Source: Poa pratensis (taxonomy: Eukaryota; Streptophyta; Magnoliopsida; Poales; Poaceae). From it: a stretch of 64,000 nt of DNA. A program made the position numbers and the translations under genes. The first letter of the stretch is position 1; each line of letters starts with the position of its first letter. Positions 1 through 12,897 of the stretch are shown here, piece by piece. The notes beneath the pieces were generated by a model. It was not told the DNA's origin and did not search any database. It was given only the letters and a program-made list of their open reading frames with translations. The stretch is from positions 45,900,030 through 45,964,029 of the forward strand of contig CAMZMU010000062.1 of assembly GCA_947311845.1 (NCBI GenBank), in the 5' to 3' direction.

Positions 1-400
1 TGCCAATTCGCTTGTCGTTGATTCCTGAATTGCAGTTTTGGTAGGCTCTAGAAGAGTCGGCAATCGGGTCAACTGTTCGAGGTGGTGCTGGCTGCTGAGT
101 GGCTACTGCTTGCTTTTTAACCCATTTTTTACCTTATCGGCTCATGGCTATCACAAAGTTTCATGGGCAGTGTACAATTCCAATTCGAAAATGGATTGAT
201 ATAGTTGGGATTCTCAACAAAGTTTAGTTTCAGCTATTAATCTATCCTAGTTCTGCCAACGTCATTGTGAATTTAGCTTACCATTGCTTTTGCCATCTCT
301 TCTGGGCTCTGGTTTAGACAGAGCCCTTTACTGACGCATTGACTGGTTTCCTGTAGTTCTTGTTTACGGTCTTCCTGTGCTGATTGTTGTTGTTTCACAG
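1..400 (+). other. Upstream intron/leader of the HAK transporter gene
   Basis: No coding segment is convincing here. The stretch is AT-rich and ends in a pyrimidine-rich tract and TTTCACAG, a good splice acceptor directly before the first recognisable HAK exon at 401. The missing first residues of the transporter (about ten, judged from family length) probably lie in an exon before this window, or in a very short exon hidden here. Confidence 0.5.
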
Positions 401-3400
401 GGCCAGTGGAAACACCAATACAAAGCTCTCTCCCTACTAGCGTTTCAGAGCTTTGGTGTGGTGTACGGAGACCTGAGTATGTCGCCTCTGTATGTCTTCA
501 AAAGTGCACTCTCTGGAAATTTGGTCAATTACGATGATGAGACAACCATCTTTGGATTGCTTTCACTGATATTTTGGACCTTGACGCTCATTCCCTTGCT
601 GAAGTACGTCATAATTGTCTTGGCTGCTGATGATAATGGCGAGGGTGAGTAATTTCCTTGTGCTAGGGTTTTCTAGTTGAATTACATATGCTCCTGTGCC
701 TTAATTATGGTCCGTTGAATTTTGAGGAAGTGTTAGCCTAGCTTAGATCACGCATACAAAAATTCTGGTAATAGGAAAGGCGAAGTTCTGTAAGAGGATT
801 GCAAGCATCACAAGCAACACATGTTATTGCCATAAGTATTTGTTCTTTCTCCAAAAGATGAACTTGTGTGCCTTCTCTTATACAGCAGAGTTGTGATTTG
901 AGCTATCTAGTAGTTTTCTTGTTTAGCTATATTTTTTTGACACATCGTTACTGAATAAAGTAAATGCGTTATCCAGGTGGGACATTTGCTTTGTATTCAC
1001 TACTCTGCAGGCATGCAAAGTTGAGTCTGCTTCCAAACCAGCAAGCGGCAGATGAAGAGCTGTCAACATATTATGAGCCTGGGATTGACCGGACTGCTAT
1101 TTCCTCTCCATTCAAAAGGTTTCTGGAGAAGCACAAGAAGTTGCGAACATGTTTGCTTCTTTTTGTTCTGTTTGGTGCATCCATGGTGATAGGTGATGGC
1201 GTCCTTACACCCGCTATCTCTGGTATGTATGTCATGTCCTTGTTTATTTTCTTTGTTTTTATTTTTTTTAAAGATTCTTTCTTTAATTATGGAACACATG
1301 CGTTCGCTGTTGTCAGTTGTTACATCTCATGCGTGCTTGTTGCAGTTTTGTCAGCCTTGTCTGGATTACAAGACCCGCACACAGGTGGATTAGGAAATGG
1401 TATGTGTAGCTTCGTTTGTTTTTCCCTCTACAGCACAATGGTTATGTTGTAGGCTGTTCTTATGGAGAACCCTCTTATGAAGGTGTATCATCTAGTCTTA
1501 CTTCATAGATTCAGAGTGGGGTAGCTGAAGTTTCATATGTTAGGATGAATTAAGGAACACAAGTATCTCCATACTTATCTTCATTAGTCTATATTGGGTA
1601 TTGTGTTGAGCACAGTTAAATTTTAGATAGTGACTTTCCTGTTTTGCAAGTGCCAGATAAGCTATCCGTTATTTCATTACTTTTGTTTGTTCTTAATCTG
1701 CTAATATGCTAATCTAGGAGTATTTCTTTTTCAGTGTTTAATATCTATGTGTCACATATGATTTTAAAATGAGAGGAAAAACCTATCTAAGTTGTAGCCC
1801 AACCGACCTTCAAGTAATCAAAGGATTTTCTTGTCAAATTGTCATCATCTCTAGTTGAGGAAAGTAATCTTTCATTTCGTGATACTGAAATCGATTCTGT
1901 AGTACACTTTGGGATAATCTTCATGTGCCTATTTGCATGAGTTTGACAAAGTTGATAGGTAACTGGTGTAACATAGAAATTAGGATGAATCGGAACGCCT
2001 AATTGATTTACTTACAAGTCTGAATACATAGCTGGGAAGTTTCATCTATAACTTTGAGGCCAACCCAGTTTGCAGTCACACATACATTGTGTTGTTTGAT
2101 ACTAAGTGTTGCTTTCCTAGACAATGTATTTATGCAACATTTGTACCATGATGTGACTACAAATTAGATAAATTTCAAGCCCCTTTGTTTGCATGATGAT
2201 CTGGTGTGAAATCTCCATCAGATCCTTTTATGATTTTGACCTGCATATCTTTTGAAGAGTACATAGTTCTTTTTTCCTTGCATTGATAGTATGACTGATA
2301 CCATCGATTTATTCCTTGAGGAACATGTATGCATTTCTTATAGTTTCCGTTAGCAAGTGGCTTTCATCATATTGACTAACTTGTTGCTTTACAGGTTGGG
2401 TGGTATTCATTGCATGTGTTGTGCTTGTTGGTCTCTTTGCGCTACAACACAGAGGAACTCATAGGGTGGCATTCATGTTTGCCCCGATTGTTGTGCTTTG
2501 GCTCTTGAGCATTGGCATCATTGGTCTCTATAATATCATCCGCTGGAATCCCAGAATATGTCTTGCTCTTTCCCCACATTATATTATAAAGTATTTCAAG
2601 ACAACAGGAAAAGATGGTTGGATTGCTCTAGGAGGAGTACTTCTTGCTGTGACAGGTGAATTCAAGTAGATGTGATTTAGCTTAGATTGTCTGTTCTATT
2701 TTCAATGAATAGTTTGTCTTACGAACTTGTGAGCACATGCAGGCACTGAAGCTATGTTTGCTGATCTTGGCCACTTCACTGCTGCATCTATCAGGGTATG
2801 CAGAACTTCATATATGACTTGTGACCTAAGTTATTAAGGCTAGACTGTAAAAGAAATTCATGCTTATTGACTCCAGCTCTTCACCTTCCTTTTCAGTTGG
2901 CTTTTGCTGGTGTCATATATCCCTGTCTTGTTCTGCAATACATGGGGCAGGCTGCGTATCTTTCCAAAAATATGTCAGATGTACATGACAGTTTTTACCT
3001 ATCAATTCCACGTAAGTTTCAGAAGACCAAAGTATTTTTGGGAAAATTTTACTTCACATGTTGCTGAAAATAGTACTAAATCATATTTGCAGGAACTGTG
3101 TTTTGGCCCATGTTTGTCCTAGCATCTCTTGCTGCAATTGTGGGCAGCCAAGCAATTATATCTGCAACCTTCTCTATTGTTAAGCAATGCCTTTCTTTGG
3201 GATGCTTTCCACGAGTGAAGGTTGTGCACACATCAAGGTGGATCTATGGCCAGATTTACATACCAGAGATAAATTGGATTCTGATGGTCCTTTGTATAGC
3301 TGTGACAGTTGGCTTCCGTGACGTAACCGTAATAGGAAATGCTTATGGTAAGTCTGACCACTTCAACAATACCCACAGAAACTATGCAGATCCCGTGGGA

Positions 3401-4976
3401 CATGTGTGTTATTTTCTTGAACCAAATGGTTCCTCATATACTTCATTTTATTCAGAACCTGCATTTTCTTCTCCAGGATAGTTCACTCTGTTGATAATTC
3501 ATTGCTATCGTGCACATTCAGTGTTACCCCGCTCTTAGGTCAACCAAAATGCTAGCTACGAATTTATAATTGGCTGTGCTTATAAAATGAATATTGAATT
3601 TTCAAATTATGTATCTTCTTGATGTTGGCAAATATGGTCAACCAGCTGCTTTTTTCTTGGTTAGGCAGTAAACGTGATGTCATATTTTCGGAGGGGAATA
3701 GTCTTTCTTGGATAGGGTATAAGTTGATGTTAGTATCTTCGGAGCTGTATTGTCAGTTGGTCATGAGCAGCTTTCCTTATTTTACTGCGGGGCTGTTGAT
3801 GATTGCACTAACTTCTTTTTCTTGACTTATTTATCCATGATATGCCAAGACTAACTTTTTGCTCCCTTCCTCTGCATGATCTCAGGTCTTGCGTGCATCA
3901 CTGTGATGTTTGTTACGACATGGCTGATGGCATTGATCATCATTTTCGTGTGGCAGAAGAATATCTTGCTTTCCTTGTTGTTCCTCGTATTCTTCGGGTC
4001 AATCGAGGGCGCGTATCTGTCAGCATCATTCATAAAGGTTCCACAGGGAGGATGGACTCCGATTGCATTAGCTTTTGTGTTCATGTTCATCATGTACGTG
4101 TGGCACTATGGCACACGACGAAAGTACCTATTCGATCTCCAAAACAAGGTTTCGATGAAATGGATCCTTACACTTGGCCCAAGCCTTGGAATCATGCGTG
4201 TGCCCGGGATCGGCCTCATATACACAGAGCTGGTGACCGGAGTGCCTGCCATATTCTCACATTTTGTCACCAACCTGCCAGCATTTCACCAGGTTTTGGT
4301 CTTTGTCTGCGTGAAGTCAGTGCCGGTGCCCTATGTTCCAGCTGAAGAGCGGTACCTCATCGGGCGCATCGGCCCTAGGCAGTACCGGATGTACCGGTGC
4401 ATTGTGAGGTATGGTTACAAAGATGTGCAGAAAGACGACGAGAACTTCGAGAACCACCTGGTGATGAGCATCGCCAAGTTCATCCAAATGGAAGCGGAGG
4501 AAGCTGCCTCTTCAGGAAGCTACGAGTCATCGACCGAAGGAAGAATGGCGGTCATACACACCACCGACGCAACCGGAACCGGGCTGACCATGAGAGACTC
4601 CAACGACGATGCAGCAGGCACCTCCTTGACCAGGAGCAGCAAGTCAGAGACCCTCCAGAGCCTGCAGTCTATCTACGAGCAGGAGTCGGGCAGCATCAGC
4701 CGCCGCCGCAGGGTCCGCTTCCAGATCGCACAGGAGGAGCAGATCAACCCGCAGGTGAGGGACGAGCTCTCCGACCTCCTGGAGGCCAAGGAGGCTGGCG
4801 CGGCCTATATTATCGGCCACTCCTACGTCAAAGCGAGGAAGAACTCCAACTTGTTCAAGTCGTTCGCCATCAACTATGCATACTCTTTCCTCCGGAAGAA
4901 CTGCAGGGGCCCGTCGGTGACGCTGCACATACCCCACATCAGCCTCATCGAGGTTGGCATGATCTACTACGTGTAG
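401..4976 (+). CDS. HAK7: KUP/HAK/KT high-affinity-type potassium transporter, HAK7-like (5' end incomplete)
   Basis: Potassium transporter of a cell membrane. Eight exons fit GT-AG introns and one open frame: 401-644, 977-1222, 1346-1399, 2395-2655, 2743-2795, 2897-3011, 3093-3347 and 3886-4976, giving about 772 residues. Family signatures are [13 protein letters not shown] near the N-terminus, [19 protein letters not shown] across exons 1-2, [59 protein letters not shown], and the C-terminal [11 protein letters not shown]. Several long hydrophobic segments precede a soluble C-terminal domain of about 300 residues. The ending resembles cluster II members (AtKUP3/OsHAK7 type). The symbol rests on similarity and on remembered rice synteny, where OsHAK7 lies near FZP. 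An in-frame ATG at 377 precedes the splice acceptor and is probably intronic. No frameshift or internal stop is seen. Confidence 0.9.
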
Positions 4977-5954
4977 GGAGGAACTGCAAAGTTTTCCAGC
5001 AGATGCATTGTTAGCGCGTGGTTCTGGCCAATGTGCTGAAACATCAGTGTAACTTTTGTCTGTTCTTCTTTGGATGTCTTTTAGTGTCGCCGAGTTATCA
5101 GGCGATGTAAAGATGGTGGCCGGCCGAACAGGCTAGCTGCCACCGTTCTGAATTCCGGGGCTTCGGTGAACATGTAAATACATTACTTCCAGTTCATGAA
5201 TAATGATAGTTTACAGCATGTCTACGATCTGCAAATCCAAGATTGATTCTTTGCTTGTGGGAGTACCTTCATTAGTCATTACCGCCCATTTGAGCAAACT
5301 CGTCTGGTAACAGCTTGAGATGAACAATTGATGGTATATACCGTGTACACCCTGTGGTCTTTTTCTTACGAGGTCTGGGAATCTGGGATGCAGCTGAAAC
5401 TTCGAAGGGCAACACAACATGATCAGAACTTTCCCTTTTTGTTTGGTTTCTTTGGTCGTTTGTTTCTTGCTTTTTTTTTCCTGCCTGTGTTGTAGAGATT
5501 ATAAAATTTAATATTTTTTTTGGTGCAGGCTGGCCTTTGGTCCACCGTAGCCGCTGTAAAAAAAAAATCATAATCCAGCAAGTTTGCTCTGAAATTCATT
5601 TATTTTGATTTCCTCTTGGAGATACACACTTTCGTTAGCATTTATTTTTATTTTTACCGCTTTTGAGATTTTTTTTGAGAAAGATTTGAGCTTTTATTGG
5701 GAAGACTGATATCTGTACACACGGCCACACGGGCCCATATGGGTCATATGTCAGATGGAGGGACTTTTGACTCGATTGCACGGTTCGGTCAGGCTGCAAA
5801 CCTGATTCAACCAAACCCCATATGTGTGTGTACGGGCCAACCCGAAGAGGGACAGATGATCTGGTCCGACCCAACCGGGCCACCCCAAGCGACCTACCAA
5901 CCTGAACAGACGAGTCGTCTTCCTCCTCCTCCTCCTCGGCCTATCGCGCGGGGC
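4977..5954 (+). other. HAK 3' UTR and intergenic region
   Basis: The 3' UTR follows the stop codon, with AATAAT-like signals around 5198. The rest to 5954 is AT-rich with T-runs, then a short GC-rich promoter and leader before the next gene. No coding segment is supported. Confidence 0.5.
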
Positions 5955-8221
5955 ATGGCGGCGGGCGGCGACCTGACCGACGATGAGCGCCGCGCGCTTC
6001 GGGGGAGCAAGTTCGCGCCCCTCCCGGCGCCTCCGCCTTCCTCCCGCCCCAATCCAAGGTATCGCGTCGCCCCTTTCTACTACCCGCTGCCTCCGGATGC
6101 ACTAATGCAGCTTACGATTTGGTGGTTCAAGCGCATCGTTTAGCTTCACCGCTGTAGTGGGCAGGTTGTGGGATCGATTCGGCGTGTGAGTGTTTGATTA
6201 GTTAGTTTCTGTGGAGGAATTGATCGGGCTGAAGTGCCTTCTGAGGCTGTAGATTAGGGCTTCTTCATTTTGCTCTTCAATTGCCTAATTGGGAGCGGAC
6301 GAAAATTAGTTCTAGTCGAAGTCAGATTGTGTGATAGTAGCGTTACGAGTAGTTCTCTCGCCGTTTACTTCAGTGCTGCTGATAAAATGGTGTTTGTAGT
6401 ACTGAATGAGAAAATTGATCCAGATTTCGATTGTGCATTCAACATTCTTTCTGTTCACGGTGCCGTCTGCTGCTTGCGTGTGAGTGAGAAATGACCGAGT
6501 TGAGTATGTGTTTAAATTCATATCACTGGGATGCTTTATTTTTGGTGGTTGTCATGAATGAGTCACTGAGTTGTGAGTCTCTGATTTTGGATTAAGTAGG
6601 GGTTACTGCTTCTTTGCTTGCTTGTGTCACTATAATCTCAGTTTTATATACAAAAACAGAACGTTCATGCTGGATGTGTATCTCATGGAACATAAAGCAA
6701 TGATTTACTTTGGTATGATTTAGCCGCAATAGAGCACGTCATTCTTTGGCTCATGCACAAATGACCAGTAGAGTTGATTCCTTCTGATGCTTGTATGGTA
6801 TTGCTAAAGAACATGTGATTTTCATGAGTACTGTTTTTGGATTAGACACACGACATTATACTGAAATGCTTTCATCTTCGTTCAAATAGGATGGCCCATC
6901 CTGGAGGACCACTAACTACAAACAAGGCTGCTGCGTTAGCGAAATTCCTTGAGAGAAAACTTCAGCAACCTGATGGGCTGGAGTCTCTGAATCCTGATCT
7001 TGTAAATTTGGCTGTGAAAAATGCGAAGGAAACCATTAAGACTAGCAAGGGTACGAGTTGTCACTTCACCCATCATATACTCACATTTTCGTTATTATGC
7101 ACTATATAGTCATTGAAATGCATGTACTGCATGAGTTATCATTATAAAAGTTTATGCAGTGTGTAGTGATATAGATTTCCTTTTAGGTACCATTTGGTAC
7201 TTCTAAGCGCACTATTGAACTAGGAGTATGAATAAACCTTATTTTACACCATTTTGTTTCCAAAGTTTTGCCTGCTTACAGTGCTTGTCACTCACACGTG
7301 ATTTTTTTCCATATAACATGACACAGAAGTTTGAAGGAGAGAGTGCCATTTTGTTTTAGGACCATGCAGTCTCTAGTTATAGATTCATTGAATGGTTAGG
7401 TTTTGCCTGATGTCTGGACTAGCTGTGAAGATATATTTTCGTGGTTGAGCTCTGTTACTGTTTTTGTAATTGTTGATGTTGACAATTTTACTCTTTATAT
7501 ATCTTTGAGCTAGCAAATTTGACCTACGTCCCCCAGAAACCTATTTTGACCTACATACCTTCCTGACCAGACCAAATTTGACCTACACTGTCCTGCTAAT
7601 GTAGGTCAGTGCTCAACGTCTGGCAGAGTAGTACGGCATGTTCCATCATTTGAGGATTCCTCTGAGGTTTCTAATCAAGATGACGGGGAGCAAGAGCAGA
7701 GGAAGGCAAAGAAGAAAAAGAAAAAGAACAAGAGAAAAGCAAAGGTAATACTATCTTTTTTCTGAAACATAGGTAATACTATAATATAGTGGATAGTGGA
7801 TTCCTTGGTTCGGTTTGTCCTTAAGGAAATGATTTGGTAAGACACGAGATAATGTGAGGAAATATAATGTGTTAAATCCTCATTCCTAAAGGGTGGATTT
7901 CTGAAACTAAAGCTGCCACACAAGTCTAGGCACTGTCATCTTTGTTCATTATATGAACCTGATATTTATTTATGCTCCATAGTGTCTCCTTCCAATGTTT
8001 GCTCTCTGGATGTTGCCATATGATATAGTTACTTATCTACACGATAATTTTATGTTACTGGAATTTTGCCTGAACATCTATCACCTACCACCTATATGAA
8101 ATATTTTCATTCGTGATACTGCACAGAGGCCTTCCTATATCTGATGAATGATTTTCTCATGCAGGCTGCTAAAGACTCCAAGCTCCACAATACATCAAAG
8201 AAGAAAAAGTTATCACTATGA
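5955..8221 (+). CDS. Small conserved plant protein with lysine-rich tail, function unknown
   Basis: Four exons join in one frame: 5955-6058, 6890-7050, 7605-7744 and 8165-8221, coding 153 residues. The start is the ATG in GGGGCATGGCGG, opening with MAAGGDLTDDERRALRGSKF. Residues about 10-35 are Ala/Pro-rich with FAPLPAPPP. Exon 2 is the best-ordered part, with AALAKFLERKLQQPDG and LNPDLVNLAVKNAKETIK, probably helical. Exons 3-4 are acidic, then strongly basic with runs of lysine (KKKKKKNKRKAK, SKKKKL), typical of nuclear or nucleolar proteins. All junctions have GT/AG and matching phase (AG|G, G|GT, phase 0). I do not recognise a named family or catalytic motif, so nuclear location is inference from the basic tail. 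It lies in the same orientation between HAK and FZP. Confidence 0.75.
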
Positions 8222-8664
8222 TTCTCGAACCCTCCTGTATTAGGGAGCTAAAAGCAGGCCGCCACCAGTCTTTTGCGTTTCTTAGATACTCTTGATTCCA
8301 TGGGAACCTCAGTCAACAGCACTGTAAACCTAGCTGTTGAAACATGTATTAAGTCGTCAAGGGGACCCCTCACGGTGTACAAAACACACGCAAGACCCCC
8401 AACGGTGCAAAACACAATGTAGCACCGGTCTGATTTAGCGGTCCGCTTATCACTAGAATTAGTCACAAACGTCGATTGTATTCTGCATTTTGTTGCTGTT
8501 GCCGAATGCTGTAATCCTGAATCGCAATGATGCATAGATGATCAACTTGCCACTGATCTGCTTGTGTGGGAACTGGGATATGCTGGTGTCCCTCCTCGTT
8601 TTTTTTTACTGGATGTTCCTTGACTCACATGGCAACCTTGTGTGGACCCTTCGCAGAATTCCTG
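8222..8664 (+). other. 3' UTR and flank of the small basic-protein gene
   Basis: Non-coding sequence after the stop at 8219-8221. It ends at the target site CTCGATGTGTGT of the retroelement that follows. No gene is supported. Confidence 0.4.
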
Positions 8665-8676
8665 CTCGATGTGTGT

Positions 8677-9788
8677 GTGTGTTTTTTTTTTTTTTTTGAC
8701 TAAACTACTTGTATTCAAACTCAAACAACCATACAGATACGGATACAAGCAGAATACAGGACGAATACGTCGGCAGACGCAGCTGCAACAACCTTACATA
8801 AAAGACCTTCTGTAAAACCAGAATAACACAAAGAACCCCAAGGTCTTTCTTCAACCTCACGACCACGGAGCTGGAAAACTTCAGGACGAAACCGCCGACG
8901 GAGACCAGCCCGTCGCTTCCAAGGTCGCTCCACGGCGCAGAAACAGCTTCTAGCCATCCGGCGTTGATGAACCGCAATATCGTCTAGCTTGAAGCAGCCA
9001 GAACTCAAGACGGAGAAGGAGCATCGGTCGGGGACCTGCCCCAAGCTTTCTGTGCGCCAGATCCAGGCCCAGCGGCACTCCACCTCAGAAGAGGTAGCCG
9101 AATCCCTCACCTTTCTTCCCCACATACCTGCAGCAGCGACGACGAAGCAGCAACTCCCACCACACCGACACCTCCCCTCGCCACCACGGCCGGCTAGCGA
9201 TGACCAAGTAGCAGAGCACCATCGTATTCTTCCAAAACCTCTGCTCCTGTACCGGCAACCAAGCCACCCGAACAGATCCGGAGCCCAGTCACCGAGCCCC
9301 CAGATCCTCCGCACCAGAGCCAGAGCCCACTCTGCTGCGACGAAGCAAAGAACAGGGGACAAAAGATCCCACCACCTGCCGACTGCCTCGCAACGCCGGC
9401 CAGGTTGGGAGCACCACCGCTCACCAGATCTAGAGATCCGTGAGCACCCATCAGCCGCAGCTCGCCGACCCCGCCTACGACGGTATCGGGAAGGAGATCG
9501 AGCTCCGGCACCCTTATTCCCCACCAGCAGCACCTCCCTCCCCCTCATGGTGGCACCACCAGGGACTCCTACTCTACTATCTACACGCCGGAGACACAGA
9601 GACGAGGTTCCGCCCCCCTCCCGCCGCCGAAACGGCGGACGGAGAGGAGAGGAACCACCGCCCTGGCCGGCGACGGAAACGAGAACCGAGACCGCCTCCC
9701 TTTTCGCCTCCTGTGTACTGTAGAAAGGGGATGTGGGAACTTAAGTTGATTTCAGGACTTGAGTGTGTGGACTGGTTATGTCCGAGCT
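8677..9788 (-). mobile_element. Poly(A) retroelement (LINE-like, probably 5'-truncated), reverse orientation
   Basis: On the minus strand the segment ends in an uninterrupted A tract, seen as T at 8682-8697. It is flanked by identical 12-bp copies of CTCGATGTGTGT at 8665-8676 and 9789-9800, read as a target site duplication. Joining the flanks restores continuous sequence. The minus strand is GC-rich and ends in TTTGAATACAAGTAGTTTAG before the tail, like cereal LINE 3' ends. Long open frames on both strands are low-complexity Arg/Ser/Pro readings, with no endonuclease or reverse-transcriptase motif, so this is a non-coding or truncated copy. Confidence 0.65.
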
Positions 9789-9800
9789 CTCGATGTGTGT

Positions 9801-11176
9801 TTTCCTGGGAGATTATGAGATCCAGTGATTGGCCTGTCGTCCCCGATGGATGAGCCTTTCAGCAGGCTTGTTACTTCCCGAGGAGTCAAGATGTCTCAGC
9901 ATGTAGCCGTATAGCGGTGCAGGTATAGCCTGCGCTACATATACGCCTATACAGTACACCGTCTATCGTAGTATCTTCCTGCAGCCATTCCCTGGAAGAG
10001 TCACACTCTCACTGTGTATGGATTCCTACACTGTGTGTCCGTACACACACCACAAAATGCCGGCCGCAATGCTTTCCCTGAATTTGTTGTTGTTGCTGCA
10101 TTTTCACCAAAATTTCGACAAGAAAACACAGCGAGATTATTATTACAGATTGTAGCGGAGAAGAAGTGCTCATATCTTATTTTTTGTCGGTTTCCTCTTG
10201 GTCTCTTGTGCTGGAGGATTTGTCCGTTGTGTAAAGGCCGTTTCAAAGGAAACCAAACGCGAGGCCTTGTTGCCATTTCGGGCTCGGGCAGGCGAATTGA
10301 CCCCCGCGCGGCTTGACACGTCTCCGGCCCATCATCCCCTCCCCTCCCCTCACCATCATCATCGGACATGCGCTGATGAACAGTGCACGACTCCTCCATG
10401 GCTGATGGCTCTATCCTTCTACCCCGCTGCTGTACCTTGTGGCCGTCAAATTGTCGTTCCGCGTACGTAGGCATAATTTCTCTCTCCCCCGGCCCGTTCT
10501 TCACCCACCGCGCGCGCGACACCTTGCGCCGGCGACAGGTCTCGCCCGGCCGGCCTCACGTGATGATAAGGTAGTAGACCACCGTGACGGCCGGGCCATG
10601 GAGCAAGTATATATGGCGCCGACGGCCGGCCGGCGCGGTGTACGAGGTAAGGTGTATGTCAAGCATGGCGCCGGCCGATCGACGGCGGCCGGCCGGCGGG
10701 CTGGTACGAGGTAAGGTAAGCGGTCAGCGGCAGCCGGCAGGCACGTCCCGCGGAGCGGCGCCCGCCGTGCCGTGCCCTGCCGGCGCGGCGGCGGTGGATA
10801 CGAGGAGGGAGGAATTCGATGATCACGTCGACCGACGAGGTACGCGGGCGAGCGGCTGGTCGTCTCTCCCTGTCTAGCTCGAGCAAGTCGTAGCTAGGTA
10901 GGCCCAGGAGTGCGCGTGCGCCGTATGTTGCTGTGGCTGGCGCAAGCGGGGCGTACCCGCCATGCTCCCGGCCCCGCGACACGTCGCCCATCGCCACTCC
11001 CACCACCCTAGCTACTGTTCACTTATACGCACTCTCACTCTCACTCTCACTCTCACTCTATTCTACTCTACTCTACCATTCTTCTCTCTACCTTATCCTT
11101 CATTCATTCATTCACACCCCGTCAAATCCTTCTCTCTAGCAGCAGCAGCAGCTGGTTCTTCTATCTCACGGCACAC
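9801..11176. other. Intergenic region with GC-rich part and CT microsatellite
   Basis: No gene recognised. About 10300-10900 is very GC-rich, with many GGCCGG/CGCCGG blocks and open frames on both strands that look compositional. A (TCAC)n-like microsatellite lies at about 11031-11065, followed by TTCA and AGC short repeats. It resembles a leader or promoter, but no downstream coding exon was found. Confidence 0.4.
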
Positions 11177-11500
11177 GTACGCATGCTCCTGCGATTGCAG
11201 AGGGAGTGGTTGCTGAATTCTTTTCTTGCGTGCATGTGTGTCGATCGACAGATCCACACCGGCCGGTTAAATTTTATTCTCTTCTCCGGGACGTGGTGTA
11301 GCCTACTGTAGAGCGAGCGAGACAGGAGGCTACCCGTACACCCGTCCGTCATCTACGTACGTACTCTCAGGTTCCTCACCCCTTTTAGCGAGGGGCTCTA
11401 GTGTGTACTCTCGTACTTGGCAGTTTTTGCTCCAACATGCACACACATCTGTCGCTCTCCTACTAGCCGCCCAACCGGCCACACTCCTCGGCTCTGGCTG
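11177..11500. repeat. Diverged direct duplication, copy A
   Basis: This segment is repeated, with substitutions and small indels, at about 12898-13185. Shared blocks include GCATGCTCCTGCG(A/C)TTGCAG, GTGTGTCGATCGA, GTGTAGCCTACTGTAGA and CAGTTTTTGCTCCAACATG. Both copies point the same way. There is no open frame common to both, so an old non-coding duplication or a dispersed repeat is likely. Confidence 0.7.
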
Positions 11501-11569
11501 CAACAAGCTTGTAATGTCCGAGTACTGGTATTTGTTTCCTGTATACACTCATATAGTAGTCTCCTTGCT

Positions 11570-11721
11570 GGCGGTCACACAACTCGTCGTGTATGTGCAC
11601 TGGCGGCTGATGTGTCCGGTTTATGACCAAAATGCACACACGTGTTCAGTTGTGTGACAAAAAAACCTGTTTTCCAGAAGTGTGACTTAAGTGCACATGC
11701 GCGACGAGTTGTGTGACCGCC
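11570..11721. mobile_element. Short inverted-repeat element (MITE-like)
   Basis: The left end GGCGGTCACACAACTCGTCG matches, inverted, the right end CGACGAGTTGTGTGACCGCC. A further GTGCAC pairing extends the arms to about 28 bp. The 150-bp element has no coding capacity. I see no clear target duplication, so the superfamily is undecided. Confidence 0.65.
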
Positions 11722-12897
11722 CGTGCCATTTACTCTTGCTGGAGTATAGAGAAAAATCCATCAACGGCCGCTGTACTTGACCTCGTTACTCGCCGTCGTC
11801 ACCGGACACAGCTATACGTGAGGTACAGTCACATAATACGCTCTACCATGTCGTACACGGTCACTGCGGATGCCGTATCTGGTGTCCTGTCGGAGAGTGG
11901 AGCCCGCTGTCAGCCACTAGCGGATCGGTCGACTCGGTAGTTTTATGAAAAAAAAACCTTCATCTATGCGCGACACACGGTCCAGCCCCTCCTCCAGTGA
12001 ACTAAAGCAGGCGAGCTCGTCTTCTTCTCTCGATCGTTCCGAGGTGGCGGAGGGATATATAGGGAACGGCGATGCAGCCGTGGCGGTGAGCGGGTGGAGA
12101 GAGCGGTGTTGTTGTCGGAGAGCTTTTGGCGAGCAGCGCTGCAACGTGCCGGCGGGTCGACAAGCCCGCGATCTCACCGCGGCGGTGGCCTGACGTCGAC
12201 CCTCCACCCTTCTACGGTTAGGCCCCGAATAACCTTGAATCTCCGGTGAAAAAGCATATTTTTCACGTTAGGGTTATTTAGGGTTCGTCGTCCATTACGG
12301 CCTGATGTTGCTGAGATCGAGGATCGATTAGTTGCGATTTGAGCAGTTATTCTTCAGTTAACATAGGGGTTTGGGTAGGGTTTAGGAAGCTGTGGTTTTT
12401 GAGTCGAAAAGAATCAATTTTGGGCACGAACATGCAATTATGTTGGTTGTTTGCTGTTGGGGGTGTTTTGAGGGAATTTTGCATATTTTCTTCAGATTGC
12501 GCAGGTCTTTGCTTGCAAACATGCATTTTTTGGGAGGATTGTGGTGCAATATTTGCAGGGCCTCGTAGCAAATGGATACTTCTCTGTAGAAATCAACCAT
12601 GGGGGATTTTTTTTGGTAGTGGCAGTTGCTAGAAAACATTGTGGAAGAAATTGGTTTGATCAGGTAGACACTGTTACTTGGTCACTACTGTTGCTAGAAA
12701 TCACTGTGGAAGAAATTGGTTACGAAATGAATGCAAGGCAGGGTCAAGGTTCACTACTGCATTCCCCTATGCTCACACATAGCAGAAATGGTTTGAGTCA
12801 CTTAAGAACCGAAGAAGACACAGCTGCAATGTTAAAGTTCATTGAACTGGGGCACCATTTTATCTGTCTATACCTTGATGATTCAATCAGGAGATCA
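11722..12897. other. Intergenic region between the two duplicated segments
   Basis: No gene is supported. The 12300-12890 part is AT-richer and has a partly open forward frame without recognised domains. A repeated phrase TGCTAGAAA(A/T)CA(T/C)TGTGGAAGAAATTGGTT occurs at about 12627 and 12691, a 64-bp local duplication. Confidence 0.4.

Noticed and set aside
377..400. ATG at 377 as start of the HAK transporter
   Set aside because: It precedes a strong splice acceptor at 400, and the eight residues it adds do not resemble known HAK N-termini; a separate first exon is more likely.
8721..9723. Overlapping long open frames on both strands
   Set aside because: They lie within the poly(A) retroelement, are Arg/Ser/Pro low-complexity, and lack any conserved motif.
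10001..11006. Several open frames in GC-rich DNA
   Set aside because: Present on both strands with biased composition; no conserved motif or intron structure.
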